Source: Micrasema longulum
Lineage: Eukaryota; Arthropoda; Insecta; Trichoptera; Brachycentridae
DNA length: 64,000 nucleotides
NCBI GenBank assembly: GCA_022494885.1
Contig: JAGVSM010002943.1
Span: 1-64,000, forward strand
Direction of reading: 5' to 3'
A program made the translations under genes and the position numbers. The notes below the pieces were generated by a model. That model was not told where the DNA came from, did not search any database, and saw only the letters and a list, made by a program, of their open reading frames with translations. This document shows positions 20,800-31,890 of the stretch, piece by piece. How positions within the stretch are numbered: position 1 is the first letter of the stretch; every line of letters begins with the position of its first letter.

Positions 20800-21258
20800 A
20801 TATTTTTTTTTTTATTTTATTTATTTGGATAACCTACAGCTATAATATCTTATAAATATCAAACAAAACAAATAACAAATAAGCCAATTACAGGTTTTCA
20901 CAGGTAGCATCACAATAAGTTTAAAAAGATTCTCTAACATAAAATTAATAGTAATTTAATGTAAATCCAAATGAAAAGAAAAAATACTACGAATTATTTC
21001 GAAAGCAATGTCGTTGCAACGTTGCAAATAATCTTAACGCCGTATGTCATTAAGATTATTTGCAAATAAATTTATGTTTACTGATTTTTTTATTACATTA
21101 CAATTATTAAAAGTTCGCCATAAATATGAATTATGCCTATAATTAGATGAAACAAGAGGTGTGTGAGGGAGAAGGTTATTTCTTAGAACCTTGGAAGGAA
21201 CATTGATTGATAGTTTGCATAGTATTTCAGGACTTTGTTTGTAGAATGACTAGGATGT
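20800..21258 (-). pseudogene. LINE ORF2 C-terminal fragment
   Basis: The minus strand reads YKQSPEILCKLSINVPSKVL, then HTPLVSSNYRHNSYLWRTFN, the jockey/CR1-like C-terminal block order also seen at 4228-4587 (ILELINFRVP..., then R-rich tail). It ends in a (TAAATAAA)-type tail at 20810-20830. A perfect 16-bp inverted repeat (21022-21037 with 21050-21065) lies in its coding part. Dead by truncation and stops. Confidence 0.6.
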
Positions 21259-21560
21259 ATAATAATTATGAATAACTTAAATAGCGCCATTTTCGTAATA
21301 TAATACCTCAAGGGCGCTTTACATAGTGATTATATAAAGATATAAATTTAATTTCAACTTTATAATTTAAGAAAAAGAATGTACTTTTTCATATAACTGT
21401 TTCACCACATACTAAGAATTTATTCAAATGATTAAGAGAACAAGTGGGTTTTAAGTTTCTTCCGAAACATCACTTCACTCTCACAGTTTCGGATTTCTGT
21501 TGGGAGAGCATTCCATGCCGTAGGGCCTGCGACCGCAAATATACGTTCACCGCACGTATG
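21259..21560 (-). pseudogene. L2/CR1-like LINE 3' end
   Basis: The minus strand encodes IFAVAGPTAWNALPTEIRNC, then SEVMFRKKLKTHLFS, followed by the UTR with GTAAAGCGCCCTTGAGGTAT and AATGGCGCTATTTAAGTTAT (at 21325-21270). Same family as 15841-16750. Only the last roughly 50 codons and the UTR were inserted. Confidence 0.8.
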
Positions 21561-22190
21561 TAAGATTTACAAACCTAATATGAATCTTATATTTCATTAC
21601 TTTTCGTACGAAGTTTTACTGTTTTATCACAAATCTTATAATCTTTTTAATTACTTTACTTTATCTTCATTTTGTTTAACCATTCTGTGGCGGGCAACAC
21701 CAACAGCCGTAAAGTTGGCGGGCCCGAATCCTATTTGGTCGGCGACGCGTAGTTCGCTGCAACTTCAGTCTGGACGATTCTACATAACACCGCAAATCGA
21801 CAGAATTCGTAACATTTTAACTCGAGAGTTCGTGTCGTCTGATCGCAAGCTCTTCATCAGTGTTTGCTTTTGTAAATTCTTTCTGTACGAAATATAGGAT
21901 GTAACCAGTGTGAAGCTTCACTTAATAAATAACTGCTATGCACTCCGGGAATATCTTTCTCATTATAATCACGAATCAGCTCCCGCGCATCCATTCTATA
22001 ATTAATTTATTAATATTTTTACAATGTTTGTATTATTTTTTTATAAGAATAATGTTACCTCACTGGAGTGTCCCGTGCCGAGGGAAACATTTTACAAAAA
22101 GTGAAACCTGCCTTAAATTAGTTATTCAACAAAGTCAACATAATAATAAAAAAAACGTAATTAATCTATTCAACCTTACTTTTTTTCGCT
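21561..22190. other. Unassigned, GC-rich patch 21690-21870
   Basis: The patch at 21690-21870 lies inside a 105-residue plus frame (middle part RATPTAVKLAGPNPIWSATR) but no family is recognised. CACTGGAGTGTCCCGTGCCG at 22061-22080 has a relative at 60360-60380, so part of this stretch is repetitive. Confidence 0.35.
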
Positions 22191-22316
22191 CCCTATATCT
22201 AAGTTAGTAGTAATTATTATTATAAAACCATGTAGGACTATCATATGATTAATTGTAAAGGATCTTTACCGACAAGCCATATTCATTGGCTTGGTGAGTC
22301 CTGTAAAAAAAAAAAA
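22191..22316 (+). repeat. Probable LINE 3' UTR with A-tail
   Basis: GGATCTTTACCGACAAGCCA, then CATTGGCTTGGTGAGTCCTG, ends in an A-run at 22305-22318. A GC-bearing hairpin (CAAGCCA...TGGCTTG) followed by an A-run is the usual form of a LINE 3' end. No coding sequence precedes it that I can recognise. Confidence 0.45.
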
Positions 22317-22359
22317 AATAATTTCAAAAATGTCTTAAAATAACTAAAATGTAATATTG

Positions 22360-22680
22360 TATGTAAATAATAAATAAATTAACCTAATTATCATTAAGAT
22401 AATGAGAAATATAAACTTAAATATAAAAAAAAAACATAACCAATTTTTATAGAGCTATTAGGCTTCATCCACTCATCGATCCGTGCGCAACCCATCCCGA
22501 CCATCCATTTTTTAATAGCAATTTTATATTGTGAGTATTTAATAATTGTCCTTATGGATAATGGAAGTAGATTGTACACGTTAACCGAGTAGTAGGCGAA
22601 TCCTCTTTGACCGAAGGTTGTTTTCATTTTTAATTGATTTTGCATTATCAGGGTGGAATATCTAGTAACTCTTGTATTTG
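22360..22680 (-). pseudogene. LINE ORF2 C-terminal fragment
   Basis: The minus strand reads TRVTRYSTLIMQNQLKMKTT, then GQRGFAYYSVNVYNLLPLSI, a LINE tail block (TR......Y.GQR.FSY.....WN.LP). It ends near 22495 with a KKWMVG motif, followed by an AT-rich UTR. Its family differs from the L2-like copies next to it. Confidence 0.6.
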
Positions 22681-22689
22681 TGAAAGAAG

Positions 22690-23215
22690 TAATGGAAGAT
22701 GAGATAAAAAGATAGAATCTTCATCTCTGTTGTAATATGTTAATATAAACGGCTCCTCAGGGAGTTGAATCCAGTCCTTGTCTACAGAAATTTGGACAAA
22801 TTAAAAATATTGTTGATAAATCCACCTGTTCCATAAAGAAGTATTGAAATTGAAAAAATAAGATTTTCAGGCGTTGCCTAGTATGTAGATAAAATAATTC
22901 AATTATATGATTCTCACCCGCATAAATAAAGTTTTCAGCTCTTAAACTTCACAAACATCAACAGATGAAAGAATTAAAGAAATATAGATGTTCATTTGAA
23001 CATTTATGGGCAAAATGGTGAATGTTACACAGTGTGTAAAGTGGCCACTTAAATCAGCCATTGACAGGTCATAAGCCTTGTAGATGCCTTGACTTCTATA
23101 TTACCTTATCTTAAATGTCCTTCATCTCTGTTGTAATATTTTGATGTCAACAGCTCCCCAAGGAGTTAAATTCAGTCCTTGTCTATAAAAAATTGGACAA
23201 AATCAAAATATTATA
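22690..23215 (-). repeat. FB repeat, about 1.3 units head to tail
   Basis: Two ends of the same kind, CTTCATCTCTGTTGTAATAT at 22719-22738 and TTCATCTCTGTTGTAATATT at 23121-23140, each followed by CTCC(T/C)CA(G/A)GGAGTT and CAGTCCTTGTCTA, lie about 400 bp apart in the same direction. Between them are TCCACCTGTTCCATAAAGAA, GTTGCCTAGTATGTAGAT, GAATGTTACACAGTGTGTAA and GACAGGTCATAAGCCTTGTA. This defines a monomer of about 400 bp that can be tandem. Confidence 0.75.
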
Positions 23216-24290
23216 ACATTAACGAGTGAAGTGCTTTACTAATATTTCTACAAGCAAGCTGTACCTGCGTCATTTTAGACCGCCAAATCCATCTAGACAA
23301 ATTGTGCCAGCGTCTTCCGACCTCCAGCTTTACCAGGGTTCCCGCACTTGTCACGCCTCATCCATCAGGAGTTGCGAAACCTTTCTTCCCTAACAATACA
23401 GTCCACTTACTAAATTTTCCTCCTCTTAAAACGAGGTATTTTTCACATCTCGTCCACTCTTCTACAAATATATATAAATTTTAAAAATCAATAATGAAAA
23501 ACAACCCACCTATAAAGTATTACAATATAACAAAAATGGGCGCTACACAAGTTATCCATAATATTTATTATAATTATACTAAAAACATTTTTCATTTCAT
23601 AATCAGTAATCATGATGTGTTACAAAGTGAATGTCAATTCAATCAATCGTTGATCATCACATTGAGCAAGAATTGCTCAAAATTTTGTTAATGTTTCCAA
23701 TGTTTTCCAAAGGAACATAAATTCAAAATTCACAGTATTTACGGACACAAAATGGCGAACAAGCTGTAATTATTGCTCCGCGTCTAACTTTTTATTTACC
23801 TCTACACATTTCCTATTTTTAGAAATGAATTATTAAGCAAGTTAGAATGAGAGTAGTGAAAAGTTGACAAAGCACCACCGAAATTACTTAACTTCCTCAC
23901 GTCTAAGCCAACTTCAACAAATAAAATATTTTACTAATGAAAAACAATGCTTAGAACATACTTGTAGGTCCAAAATTTAAAAAGATAAGAAGTTTTAGAA
24001 ATAAACAATTAAAAGTAATAGCAATAGAAATTAAATAAATCAGCAGGTCGAATAAAAATACATCCTTATTACCCCCGTAGTTGGACCCTGAACATTTCAG
24101 TAAAATAATAAATATTTTTATAGAATAGAATCCTCCCTTGCAATTCTTTGCCAGCACATATTTTTAATTACTTCGTCTCATTCTGTTTCATTGAAATATC
24201 ATGTATTTTATCTTTTTCGGCTTGTTTTTTAAATGAACCTTAACTGACGATAATTTTTAGATTTTGATAAATGATCCTTACACTGTATAA
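23216..24290. other. Unassigned, with GC-richer block 23270-23470
   Basis: The block contains a plus frame (SSFTRVPALVTPHPSGVAKP) without known domain. The remainder is AT-rich and featureless. Confidence 0.35.
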
Positions 24291-24291
24291 T

Positions 24292-24352
24292 ATTTACTAG
24301 TCTAAAGATGCCCATTAGAGGGTGAAAGCGCTAATTCATCAAATAAATAAGT
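24292..24352 (+). repeat. Dispersed repeat C
   Basis: TAGTCTAAAGATGCCCATTA, GAGGGTGAAAGCGCTAATTC and ATCAAATAAATAAGT match, in minus sense, 60545-60625, and a truncated plus copy at 63808-63835. Short, non-coding; it directly abuts SINE A here. Confidence 0.55.
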
Positions 24353-24354
24353 AA

Positions 24355-24525
24355 AGTGTAAGTGGCAAGTGTTTCGGACTCACGGACCAAAGGTCCGTGG
24401 TTCGAATCCTACTCTACCCCAGCTCGATTCTCATTTTCTAATAGTGAGTTATTTACAACTCGTTGAAAATGGCCCTCAAAATTAAATACTTGGGTAAATC
24501 ATTAGAACGCAAATATTTATTTTTA
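24355..24525 (+). mobile_element. SINE A, near-complete copy
   Basis: Head GTAAGTGGCAAGTGTTTCGG with TCCGTGGTTCGAATCCTACT (box B region, 24395-24414) and full body CTCTACCCCAGCTCGATTCT, CTAATAGTGAGTTATTTACA, CTCGTTGAAAATGGCCCTCA, ATACTTGGGTAAATCATTAG. The head contains a 10-bp duplicated GGACTCACGGACC/AAAGGTCC hairpin-like stretch. Best consensus-like copy of the three. Confidence 0.8.
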
Positions 24526-24639
24526 TAAAAAAAGCGTTCCGAGTATTTTTAGTTTAAAACTTTAAATATAAGTTATCATTGTATAATATTTAAATGTGAT
24601 AAAAAGTAAATAATATTTTATGTTCACTAACAATTTTTT

Positions 24640-24905
24640 AGATAAGATCTGGATTCAACCCCCTTGGATGTTATTAATACATGTATTACAACATAGATGA
24701 ATAATATTTTATAAAAGGGAATATAAAAATATAGGCATTTACAGGGCTTATGACCTTCTATTAGCTAGTCAAAGTGGCCACTTTACACACTGCGTACCAT
24801 TCATAATTTTTTTTACCTGGCTTGACTTATCATTACCTGCTTGAAGTAATTACTTCACATGCTTTGCAAGATTTAGTTCTTTTTTTTTTTTTCAATTCAA
24901 GTTCA
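24640..24905 (+). repeat. FB repeat, partial unit
   Basis: ATCTGGATTCAACCCCCTTG near 24649, ATTACAACATAGATGAATAA, GGCATTTACAGGGCTTATGA near 24738, AAAGTGGCCACTTTACACAC near 24770 and CTTCACATGCTTTGCAAG near 24852. The stretch between the ACATTC and CTGAATTATTTC blocks is partly deleted. Confidence 0.65.
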
Positions 24906-25929
24906 ATTTCTGTTATATTATTATCTTAAACAACGATTTTTTTAAACTAGGATACCAAATATAATTTTCTATTCTGACATTATCAGCTGATTGTTCATAC
25001 GTCCAGTAAATTTTTTTCACAAATATGATAATAGAACATGTTACAAAACACAGAAAAAACATAAATTTTACATAAGAAAAGAAAAAAAGAGCTCTGTAAG
25101 AAGTGAGAAGGTTAGGAATGAGAAAATAAAGTAGAGGACGGGAGAAGATGGATTTTTACAATATAGTTGACCAATTCAAAATTAATTTATGACATTTAAA
25201 TAAAAATGTGAAAACGTACATGAATTAATTACTTACTGATAAATGTTTTATTTCATTTTGTTTTTTATTTTCATTCAGCTTAACGTAGCAGGACTGAAAG
25301 AGTTAGAGACTAGATCTTTATCAGCCTTCGTTTGAAAGTGGCCAGTATACACCTACAGATTACTCAAAAATATTTGCCTTTTTCTTTTTAATTCTCAATT
25401 TGGCAATTTATTTATAAGCCAAAGTTCCGGTCAACCTTAATTAAGGTATATTTTTAAATAAATTAATGTAATTTGAACTTATCTGATATCTGCGATCACG
25501 AGAACTCTAAATATTTATGCAAAAAATATAATGGAGCGTTGACGGATAACTTTGTACATTTGTGGAATATTTTCAACCAACTTCTTATGTTTCATCCATT
25601 AATAAATTAATTCATTTGTAAAATGACTGAATGACTTACATAAACAATATTTTTTAAAAACCTATTTATTCATTTTATTTAATTAACATAAACGGCAAAT
25701 CTGCCTTACACATTTTTTTTAAAGTAAGAAAATAGAGTAAAATAACAAAATTAAAATTAATGAACAGTAATTTACTTGAATATATTTTAAATATAAGAAA
25801 AAAATTAAACACATAAATAAATAGTTTGTGCTCATAAATGTAATCAAAACAAGATAAAAAATAAAGCAAAGTACAAAGGTGTATATTTTTGATTCTCTAA
25901 TGTCCTGCCGGTAAAACAACTTTGTGACT
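24906..25929. other. AT-rich stretch without genes
   Basis: The overlapping minus frames at 25675-25991 are hydrophobic, low-complexity by-products of AT-rich sequence. No repeat assigned. Confidence 0.5.
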
Positions 25930-26345
25930 ACAAAGTGATTGTAGATCACTTTGTTGATCCGGAATGTAAAAAAAGAGTTTCCCACACTCACAACACTGGA
26001 TTGAAAACTAAGGGCTCCCTGTTTGTTCCCCGAATTGTTAATTACTTCGGAGAGCGAACATTAAATTGCGTTTTTCCAAGATTGTTCAATGATCTCCCAC
26101 AAACCATCATTAACGTGAAAGATCTTCAAATGAAAAAAAAAGAAATGAAGAAATATCTTCTAGATACTTTATAGTGCCTGTTTATAAATAAATTTGTAAA
26201 ATATAAACAAAATAAATGTAATATAAACCTGTCATAAAAAAAAACGTGTCCCACTGAAAAGTCTTTAGACTTAGTGGGTAACAAATTCTTCTATGTATTT
26301 TTAAATTATAAAATAAACGCTGCTCTGCAGCACTGAAACTGAAAC
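25930..26345 (+). pseudogene. LINE ORF2 extreme C-terminus with UTR
   Basis: Frame 25935-26174 ends in HTHNTGLKTKGSLFVPRIVN, then YFGERTLNCVFPRLFNDLPQ and LKKYLL-like tail. The H.HNTR.K..L.VPR..N.FG.R...Y..P.LFN.LP order is the terminal block of a LINE ORF2; the copy at 34030-34311 shows the same blocks. The UTR carries a CCCACTGAAAAGTC/GACTTAGTGGG hairpin at 26252-26279 and a polyadenylation-like AATAAA near 26310. Confidence 0.65.
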
Positions 26346-27239
26346 TGAAAATTCGACAATTTCAATTCATATTTACAGAAAAAATAAAAATAATAAGAAA
26401 ATGAATAATAAATTAAAAATTAATTAGTTCGTAAAAATGTAAATAAAATAAGAAAGAAATAAATGAAAAGGTTAACCAAAAAAAATAACAAAAATGTATT
26501 CAATGAGAGATAAAAAAAAATGGTTTACGTAAATAATAAATCAATAAAGGAACGTTCTGTCTACTAACCACTTACGTAATAAAAACATAATTTTATTTTT
26601 ACTTTGACATGTTTTCATGTCAAATGGCAGCATATTAAATATTTTTGGAACAATACAATCCGACGTACATTGTCCATGTTTTTCCTAATTTTGGTCCTAA
26701 TTTTGGTACAACAAGGCCATCAACAGATGTAAATCTTGTAAGATACCTGTGTTCTAGTTTATATTTATATATCGAGCTGAACATCTGTTGGATAATAATT
26801 TTTCTCCATAAAATACCTTTAACTGGTAAAACATTGAATTAATTTTACATAAAAAGAGTATTATTTCTCTGATTGTATATATAATTGGGTGCAATCAATT
26901 TGACAAGTGCATTTTAAATGTTTAAGATTTTGGTTTATCCGACCGTGCTAAGTCCTCAATAGTCGTTTTTGTCCTACGTTACCATTCATTCTGACAATAA
27001 ATTATCCGTTTTAACATTATTTTGTCACCCATTTATTCTACTCAACAAAACAATCTCCGGGACTCTTTTCTAATCATATCGACTGTACCTGTCTTAGATT
27101 TGCACTTTCGCTTTATTTCATAGTGTGTAGCTTCCAGCTTTAATATTGAAGCTTGAGTTAGTGTGGCATAAATCATATTTTGATACATCTAACTACATAC
27201 TCAGATTAAATTGATGTCCAATGTCGCTTGAGCTCCTAT
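26346..27239. other. Unassigned AT-rich stretch
   Basis: TCCTAATTTTGG occurs twice in a row at 26683-26706 as a short tandem. Nothing else supportable. Confidence 0.4.
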
Positions 27240-27530
27240 GGCTCTCTAATTCTTATTCTTGGAGGTGGGGGTCAGTGCAATGATTTAGTTCCTACGTCAC
27301 TGTAACCATCCAATGTAAAAATCCATCGTGACGGTTCCCGTGAATAGTTCTTGCCCTCCAACCCTAGGTTTATAAAAAGCTTGGCTACTGTGTGAAAGGC
27401 GAGAGTAATTATTTCACTAAAACTTCCTCTCTAAGCCCAGATCCGAGAAGTATCCGTCTATTAAGTAGAGAGCGAGCTCTTTAACATCCTCAAGTTTAAC
27501 TAGTGATTTTCCGAGGATGAGGCTCCTTTT
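27240..27530 (+). repeat. Dispersed repeat D, long copy
   Basis: TCTTATTCTTGGAGGTGGGG, CAGTGCAATGATTTAGTTCC, TACGTCACTGTAACC, TCCGTCTATTAAGTAGAGAG and GCGAGCTCTTTAACATCCTC. The order and sequence agree with 30270-30530 over about 250 bp, including the doubled CCCTCCAA...TATAAA motif. Non-coding on both strands; class unknown. Confidence 0.7.
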
Positions 27531-28344
27531 ATGATGTAAAACATCACATTGCAGGTATATGTGTTTCTTCATCTGCACTGCAGATTTCATTTAGAAGTTT
27601 AGAAAAGGTTCATTCTATCAAAGCGTTTGTTCAATTTGCAGTGCCTTGGGCGGGCTTTAGTGATTACCCTCACTTGATGTGGCTGAGCTTAATTAGGTCA
27701 AAGGCAAACCTTTTTAAGTAACTTTTCCTATAAGTCTCAGCGCTTCAATTAATTTTTAACTGGTAATTGATCGACACAACTATGTTGTTAGTGTAATTAT
27801 CTGTCGTTGAATAAAAATTGTTTTATTTTTTGTTTTACAGTCTGTATACTTATCAATGTTTTGACGATTTAGTATTTTATGGATTTTTTAACTCAAACAT
27901 TCATTTTGTTTCAATTAACAAAAAACGGTTTGGCGTAAAAAACATGTTAATTATTTAATACTGATTAACATAAATAACAACTGTTATTGTTAGATATGGG
28001 TAAATAGTACAACACATTTCACTTTCATTTACATCGAGGTTACCAAACGATTATTTGATATTGTTAATATCAAATAATCTAATCACTTATCAAAGCCTCG
28101 CCGTGTAATATCAGATTCCTCTGAGTAAATTAACAATTTAATCTTTAGCGCATACCTACTTATTAAATTAATATTTCAATACAATGAAATAAACATTCCT
28201 TTAAATTATATTACTTTGGTGGCAACGTTTTCTTTATAAACAATCTCACAAAAACAATAAAAAGTAAAACGGCGAACAGAACTCAGTAAAAAGTCATAAA
28301 TCCAAACAAGACTTTTTTACTTAAAAATACCTACCGCGTAGTTG
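27531..28344. other. Unassigned; perfect hairpin at 28049-28079
   Basis: GATTATTTGATATT and AATATCAAATAATC pair perfectly (14 bp, 3-base loop). A strong acceptor-like tract, GTTTTATTTTTTGTTTTACAG, ends at 27840, but no exon with a donor follows. Confidence 0.4.
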
Positions 28345-29065
28345 TTATTTATTTATTTAACTTTTTGTACAAAATGTTATTTGTACATTGGCGGGCTTAT
28401 TGCCAAATGGCAATTTCTTCCAACCAACCAATAAAATAAATGTTTTATTTTTATAATTCAAGTTACAGGACATATTCAATAAAAAAAAAATATTAAAAAG
28501 CCAAAGATATATTAACATAGAAATAAACGTATTTGTTTATAAATTACCTTAAATCAAAACTATTACTCAATGGAAAAAAGGAAAAAAAAAGGAAAGAAAA
28601 AAAAAGGAGGAGAGATTAAGGAAGAGAAAGGAGATGTTTCTTCAGACGTGATTTAAACAGAGATAATGTAGTTACATCTTTGATGGTGGATGGGAGACGA
28701 TTTTACAGTCGAGCCGCATGGACACTATATAAGTTAGATAAGAAAGAGGAATTGTGGATGGGTACTAAAAAAGTGCCTTGAAAATTAGAACGAAAGGGTT
28801 AACCATGAACTGATAAGTGTTGAAATTTTTCACGCAGGTATATAGGAGCGTTAGGACTATGAAATACATTGAACATAAGTGAGGGGAGCGATAGTCTCTC
28901 CGCTGTCTAATTTTGAGCCATTTTAGTTGCCTACGATAGTCAGAAATGGTCATATTTCCTAAGACCAAAAATGTACCTTATGCATGTATTCTGAAGTTGT
29001 TCAAGTTTATTGAGTTGCTCACAGCTTAAACCAGTCGTGGAAACATTAGCGTAATCTAGAATGGG
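28345..29065 (-). pseudogene. LINE ORF2 C-terminus (GLRKYDH type) with 3' UTR
   Basis: Minus-strand blocks across three frames: ILDYANVSTTGLSCEQLNKL, EQLQNTCIRYIFGLRKYDHF, SDYRRQLKWLKIRQRRDYRS, PNAPIYLREKFQHLSVHG, and VHAARL plus NRLPSTIKDVTTLSLFKSRL. This is the tail typical of a widespread insect LINE group (Y.D....LQ..CIRFIFGLRKYDH ... LKWLPIR.RR). At least two frameshifts and several stops. The UTR at 28445-28345 has the hairpin-like GGAAGAAATTGCCATTTGGC and AATAAGCCCGCCAATGTACA end. Copies of the same end lie at 44738-44945. Confidence 0.75.
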
Positions 29066-29439
29066 TAGTAGTAATCCGCCATGTCAAACTAATAAAAATT
29101 CAGGACGATGAAATTACAATAACCGAAAGTTCTAACAAAAAATACCATATATCAACAACACTACCACATTGAAAAAGCAAGGAAAAATGCAGGTCAGGTA
29201 AAAATATTGTACAGTGGACTTACCCACAAACACTACAATGACTTACCTTTCCTTACTACTTGAAAAACTACATACATTGACGACGAATTTAAAATCAGCA
29301 TTAAAAAGCACATGATGACTATACTAACAAGACGATAAATAACATGACCTGTCCATATATTATGTAATGTTTTATCGACGAATTAAAAAAAAGTAAAATA
29401 AACTAAATTAAATCAAATCGATTCACAATGTTTAGAGCA
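29066..29439. other. Unassigned
   Basis: No feature supported. Confidence 0.35.
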
Positions 29440-29840
29440 TGTCCAAATGTTCGTGAACTGGATGGATTTCTTCTTTAGGGAGTTTTTAAGATATAAATTT
29501 GTTGCAACAGACCGAGAAAATAAATTTTATAAGGTAATATGGAAATCTAGGCTTTTACACGGCTTGTGACCTGTCAGTGGCTGGTTTAAGTAGCCGTTTT
29601 ACATACTGTGTAACATTTACCATTCTGGTAATGTTAAAACATTTCCTCAACTCTTCCATCTGTTGACTTTTGTGAAATGAAAGAGCCGAAACAGAGAAGT
29701 TAAAAAAAATTGTATGTTTTAACATGGGCAGAATAGTGAATGTTACACAGTGTGAAAAATGAACTCTTAAATCAGCCAATGACAGGTCATAAACCTTGTA
29801 GAAGCCTAAACTTCCAAATTATCTTCCAGTATCTAACCTA
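29440..29840. repeat. FB repeat, foldback copy
   Basis: Arm 29533-29643 (plus sense: GGTAATATGGAAATCTAGGC, GACCTGTCAGTGGCTGGTTT, CATACTGTGTAACATTTACC) and arm 29712-29827 (minus sense: GCAGAATAGTGAATGTTACA, GCCAATGACAGGTCATAAAC, AGAAGCCTAAACTTCC) are inverted copies around a spacer of about 70 bp. A plus-sense lead-in begins near 29447 (ATGTCCAAATGTTCGTGAAC). Confidence 0.7.
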
Positions 29841-30269
29841 CTGATATTTCACACAATGTACCTTAATAATTATTATATTAAATGGTGGTCCAAATGTAAC
29901 CCTGCAATTTGTTTGTCATTATTTCACCACTGAGTTTTTTTTTTTGGAACATAAAGTACAATTACATAGCTTTAAAGTATACAAAATGAGACTTCACTCT
30001 AATAAATAAGTGATGTTTCCTTTTTTTTTCAAGTACAGTTATAAGAGAAAAATCTATTACTGAAAGTATTTTAAAAATTAAAATCAAAGTTAAAAAAATA
30101 TATTTAGTATCTTGTTAGTATTTACATAAATAGAAATAGTATTTAAATGAAAAATGACTTATTAAAAGTCATTAAAAACTAAGAACTAAAATAAACAAGA
30201 ATAAAAAAAACATGCGCAAACGTTTTTTTTTTTTTTTTTAGGTCGTAATTTTTTAATTATTTTTTATCA
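29841..30269. other. AT-rich spacer
   Basis: Poly-T of about 17 bases near 30223-30240. Nothing else seen. Confidence 0.45.
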
Positions 30270-30530
30270 TTATTCTTAGTTGTGGAAGTCAGTGCTATGC
30301 AAGCTCCTAACGTCACTGCAACCTGTAAAAATCTTTTGCGACAGATCCCTGTGAATGGTTCTCGCCCTCCAAGCCCAAGTCTATAAAGAGTCTACTGTGT
30401 GGAATGCGTGAGTTTACATTTTGCTAAATCTCCCCCTCCAAGCCCAGATCCGTAAAGTATCGGACCATTAGGTATAAGGCGAGCTCTTTAACACCCTCAT
30501 GTTTAACCGGTGGTTCCCTGAAGAGCTTTT
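30270..30530 (+). repeat. Dispersed repeat D, long copy
   Basis: TTCTTAGTTGTGGAAGTCAG, TAACGTCACTGCAACC, GGTTCTCGCCCTCCAAGCCC, CCCCTCCAAGCCCAGATCCG and GCGAGCTCTTTAACACCCTC. It aligns along its length with 27240-27530 and in part with 3545-3640 (-). Confidence 0.7.
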
Positions 30531-31358
30531 AAATATGTACATATATTTTAAGGAATTTAAAAAAAAACAGATGAGAAGCAACTATAAAATAAATTAATGA
30601 CAACAAATGTATGTTCATTTAAAAAACATCTTCAAAAATAATAACACATTATGGTAGGAAAAGTAATATATCATTTTTAAAAGCGGTTTTAAAGGTTATA
30701 AAAAGTAGTTTAAAAATATAAAAACAGATGCAGAGTGCAGCTTCAAAAAAATAATAACAATTTTTCAATAATCTCCAAAATTTGAAAAAGAATGTGCAAA
30801 AACTGTACTTTAAAGACATGGGTGGAAATTTCCCTTTGATTGAAAATCTTAGTTTTTGAAAATACTTTTTCAATATTTTCATGCCTTAATATTTTTATTT
30901 AAAATAACTAATGTCTTTTACACATTTAATATTGTGACAGTGAGAATCGTTTTGCATTAAAAGTATAGTACAATAAAATTTAACAAATTGTCTTAAATAA
31001 ATCAACTTTTTTTCTTCATTTTTCTCGTTTTGTTTTCCACTTTGTTAATACGTGGTTTTAATATATTTCTAATTACAAAATTTTAACAAGATCTAAGAAT
31101 CGTTGTATTACGGGATTAATTTAAATGGTTGTTAAGGATCACCACCAAACATCTACAGCAATATCAAATTCACGATATACGAATAGATTACTCGAGACAA
31201 ATTAATATCGTAATCGCCTAACGATGTTATTTAATAATCAAGGTTGTTTGAATAATTATAACTTCACCTTACTTTGAATATATCCTTACAGCTTATTTGA
31301 TTATTGAGTTGTCATTTATTTTGTGGAACTCCGTATTATTATCATTTAATATTAACAA
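30531..31358. other. AT-rich stretch without genes
   Basis: The minus frame at 30649-30882 is low complexity (F, K, L). No repeat assigned. Confidence 0.45.
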
Positions 31359-31412
31359 ATTACAACAAAGCTGGAAAACATTTTAGAGAAGAAAATATGT
31401 CAGTGACCCGTT
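31359..31412 (+). repeat. FB repeat, start fragment
   Basis: AAATTACAACAAAGCTGGAA, AACATTTTAGAGAAG and AAAATATGTCAG match the FB opening (AAATTACAACAGGGATGGAG...GGGAATATGGAAGTC), then diverge. Confidence 0.5.
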
Positions 31413-31890
31413 ATTTATTTATTCTTTCAAACTTACACTCATTCATGAAATCATTTGGCTTTTATGGCTGTGCCCATGTTAAGCCATAATAATTAACAAG
31501 AATTAAAAATACGAAGTAAAACAAAATATCAAGATTAAAACATAAATTATACTAATTACGTTACATACGTAATTAATTATACAACATGATTGAATCATTG
31601 AAATTAATAGAAAATAATATAAAAACATAATTGAAATTATAATTTAGATTTGGTTTATAGAGTAAAAAAATTAATTTATAAATAATGTGCCAAATAACAG
31701 TGAGTACCAAATAAAAAAGTACGAAAATACGTAATGTAAAAACATCAAAATATTAAGATGTAAAATGAGCAAATAAATAAATTAAGGAAAGCAGATTAGT
31801 AAATTTTCACTAGTCTCGGAATTGATAAAAATTGAAAATCTCGTCCCTATCGATTTGTAGCAGCCAAATTGATGAACATTTTTTCGTAGA
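31413..31890. other. AT-rich spacer
   Basis: Nothing recognised. Confidence 0.4.

Noticed and set aside
21580..21897. 105-residue plus frame as a host exon
   Set aside because: Only the middle third has non-random composition, no domain is recognised and part of the adjoining sequence recurs elsewhere.
25675..25991. Overlapping minus frames as secreted or membrane peptides
   Set aside because: Low-complexity hydrophobic translations of AT-rich sequence; no start context, homology or splice signals.
27814..27900. Exon after the strong acceptor ending at 27840
   Set aside because: No donor site follows within a usable open frame; without a partner it is only a pyrimidine-rich tract plus AG.
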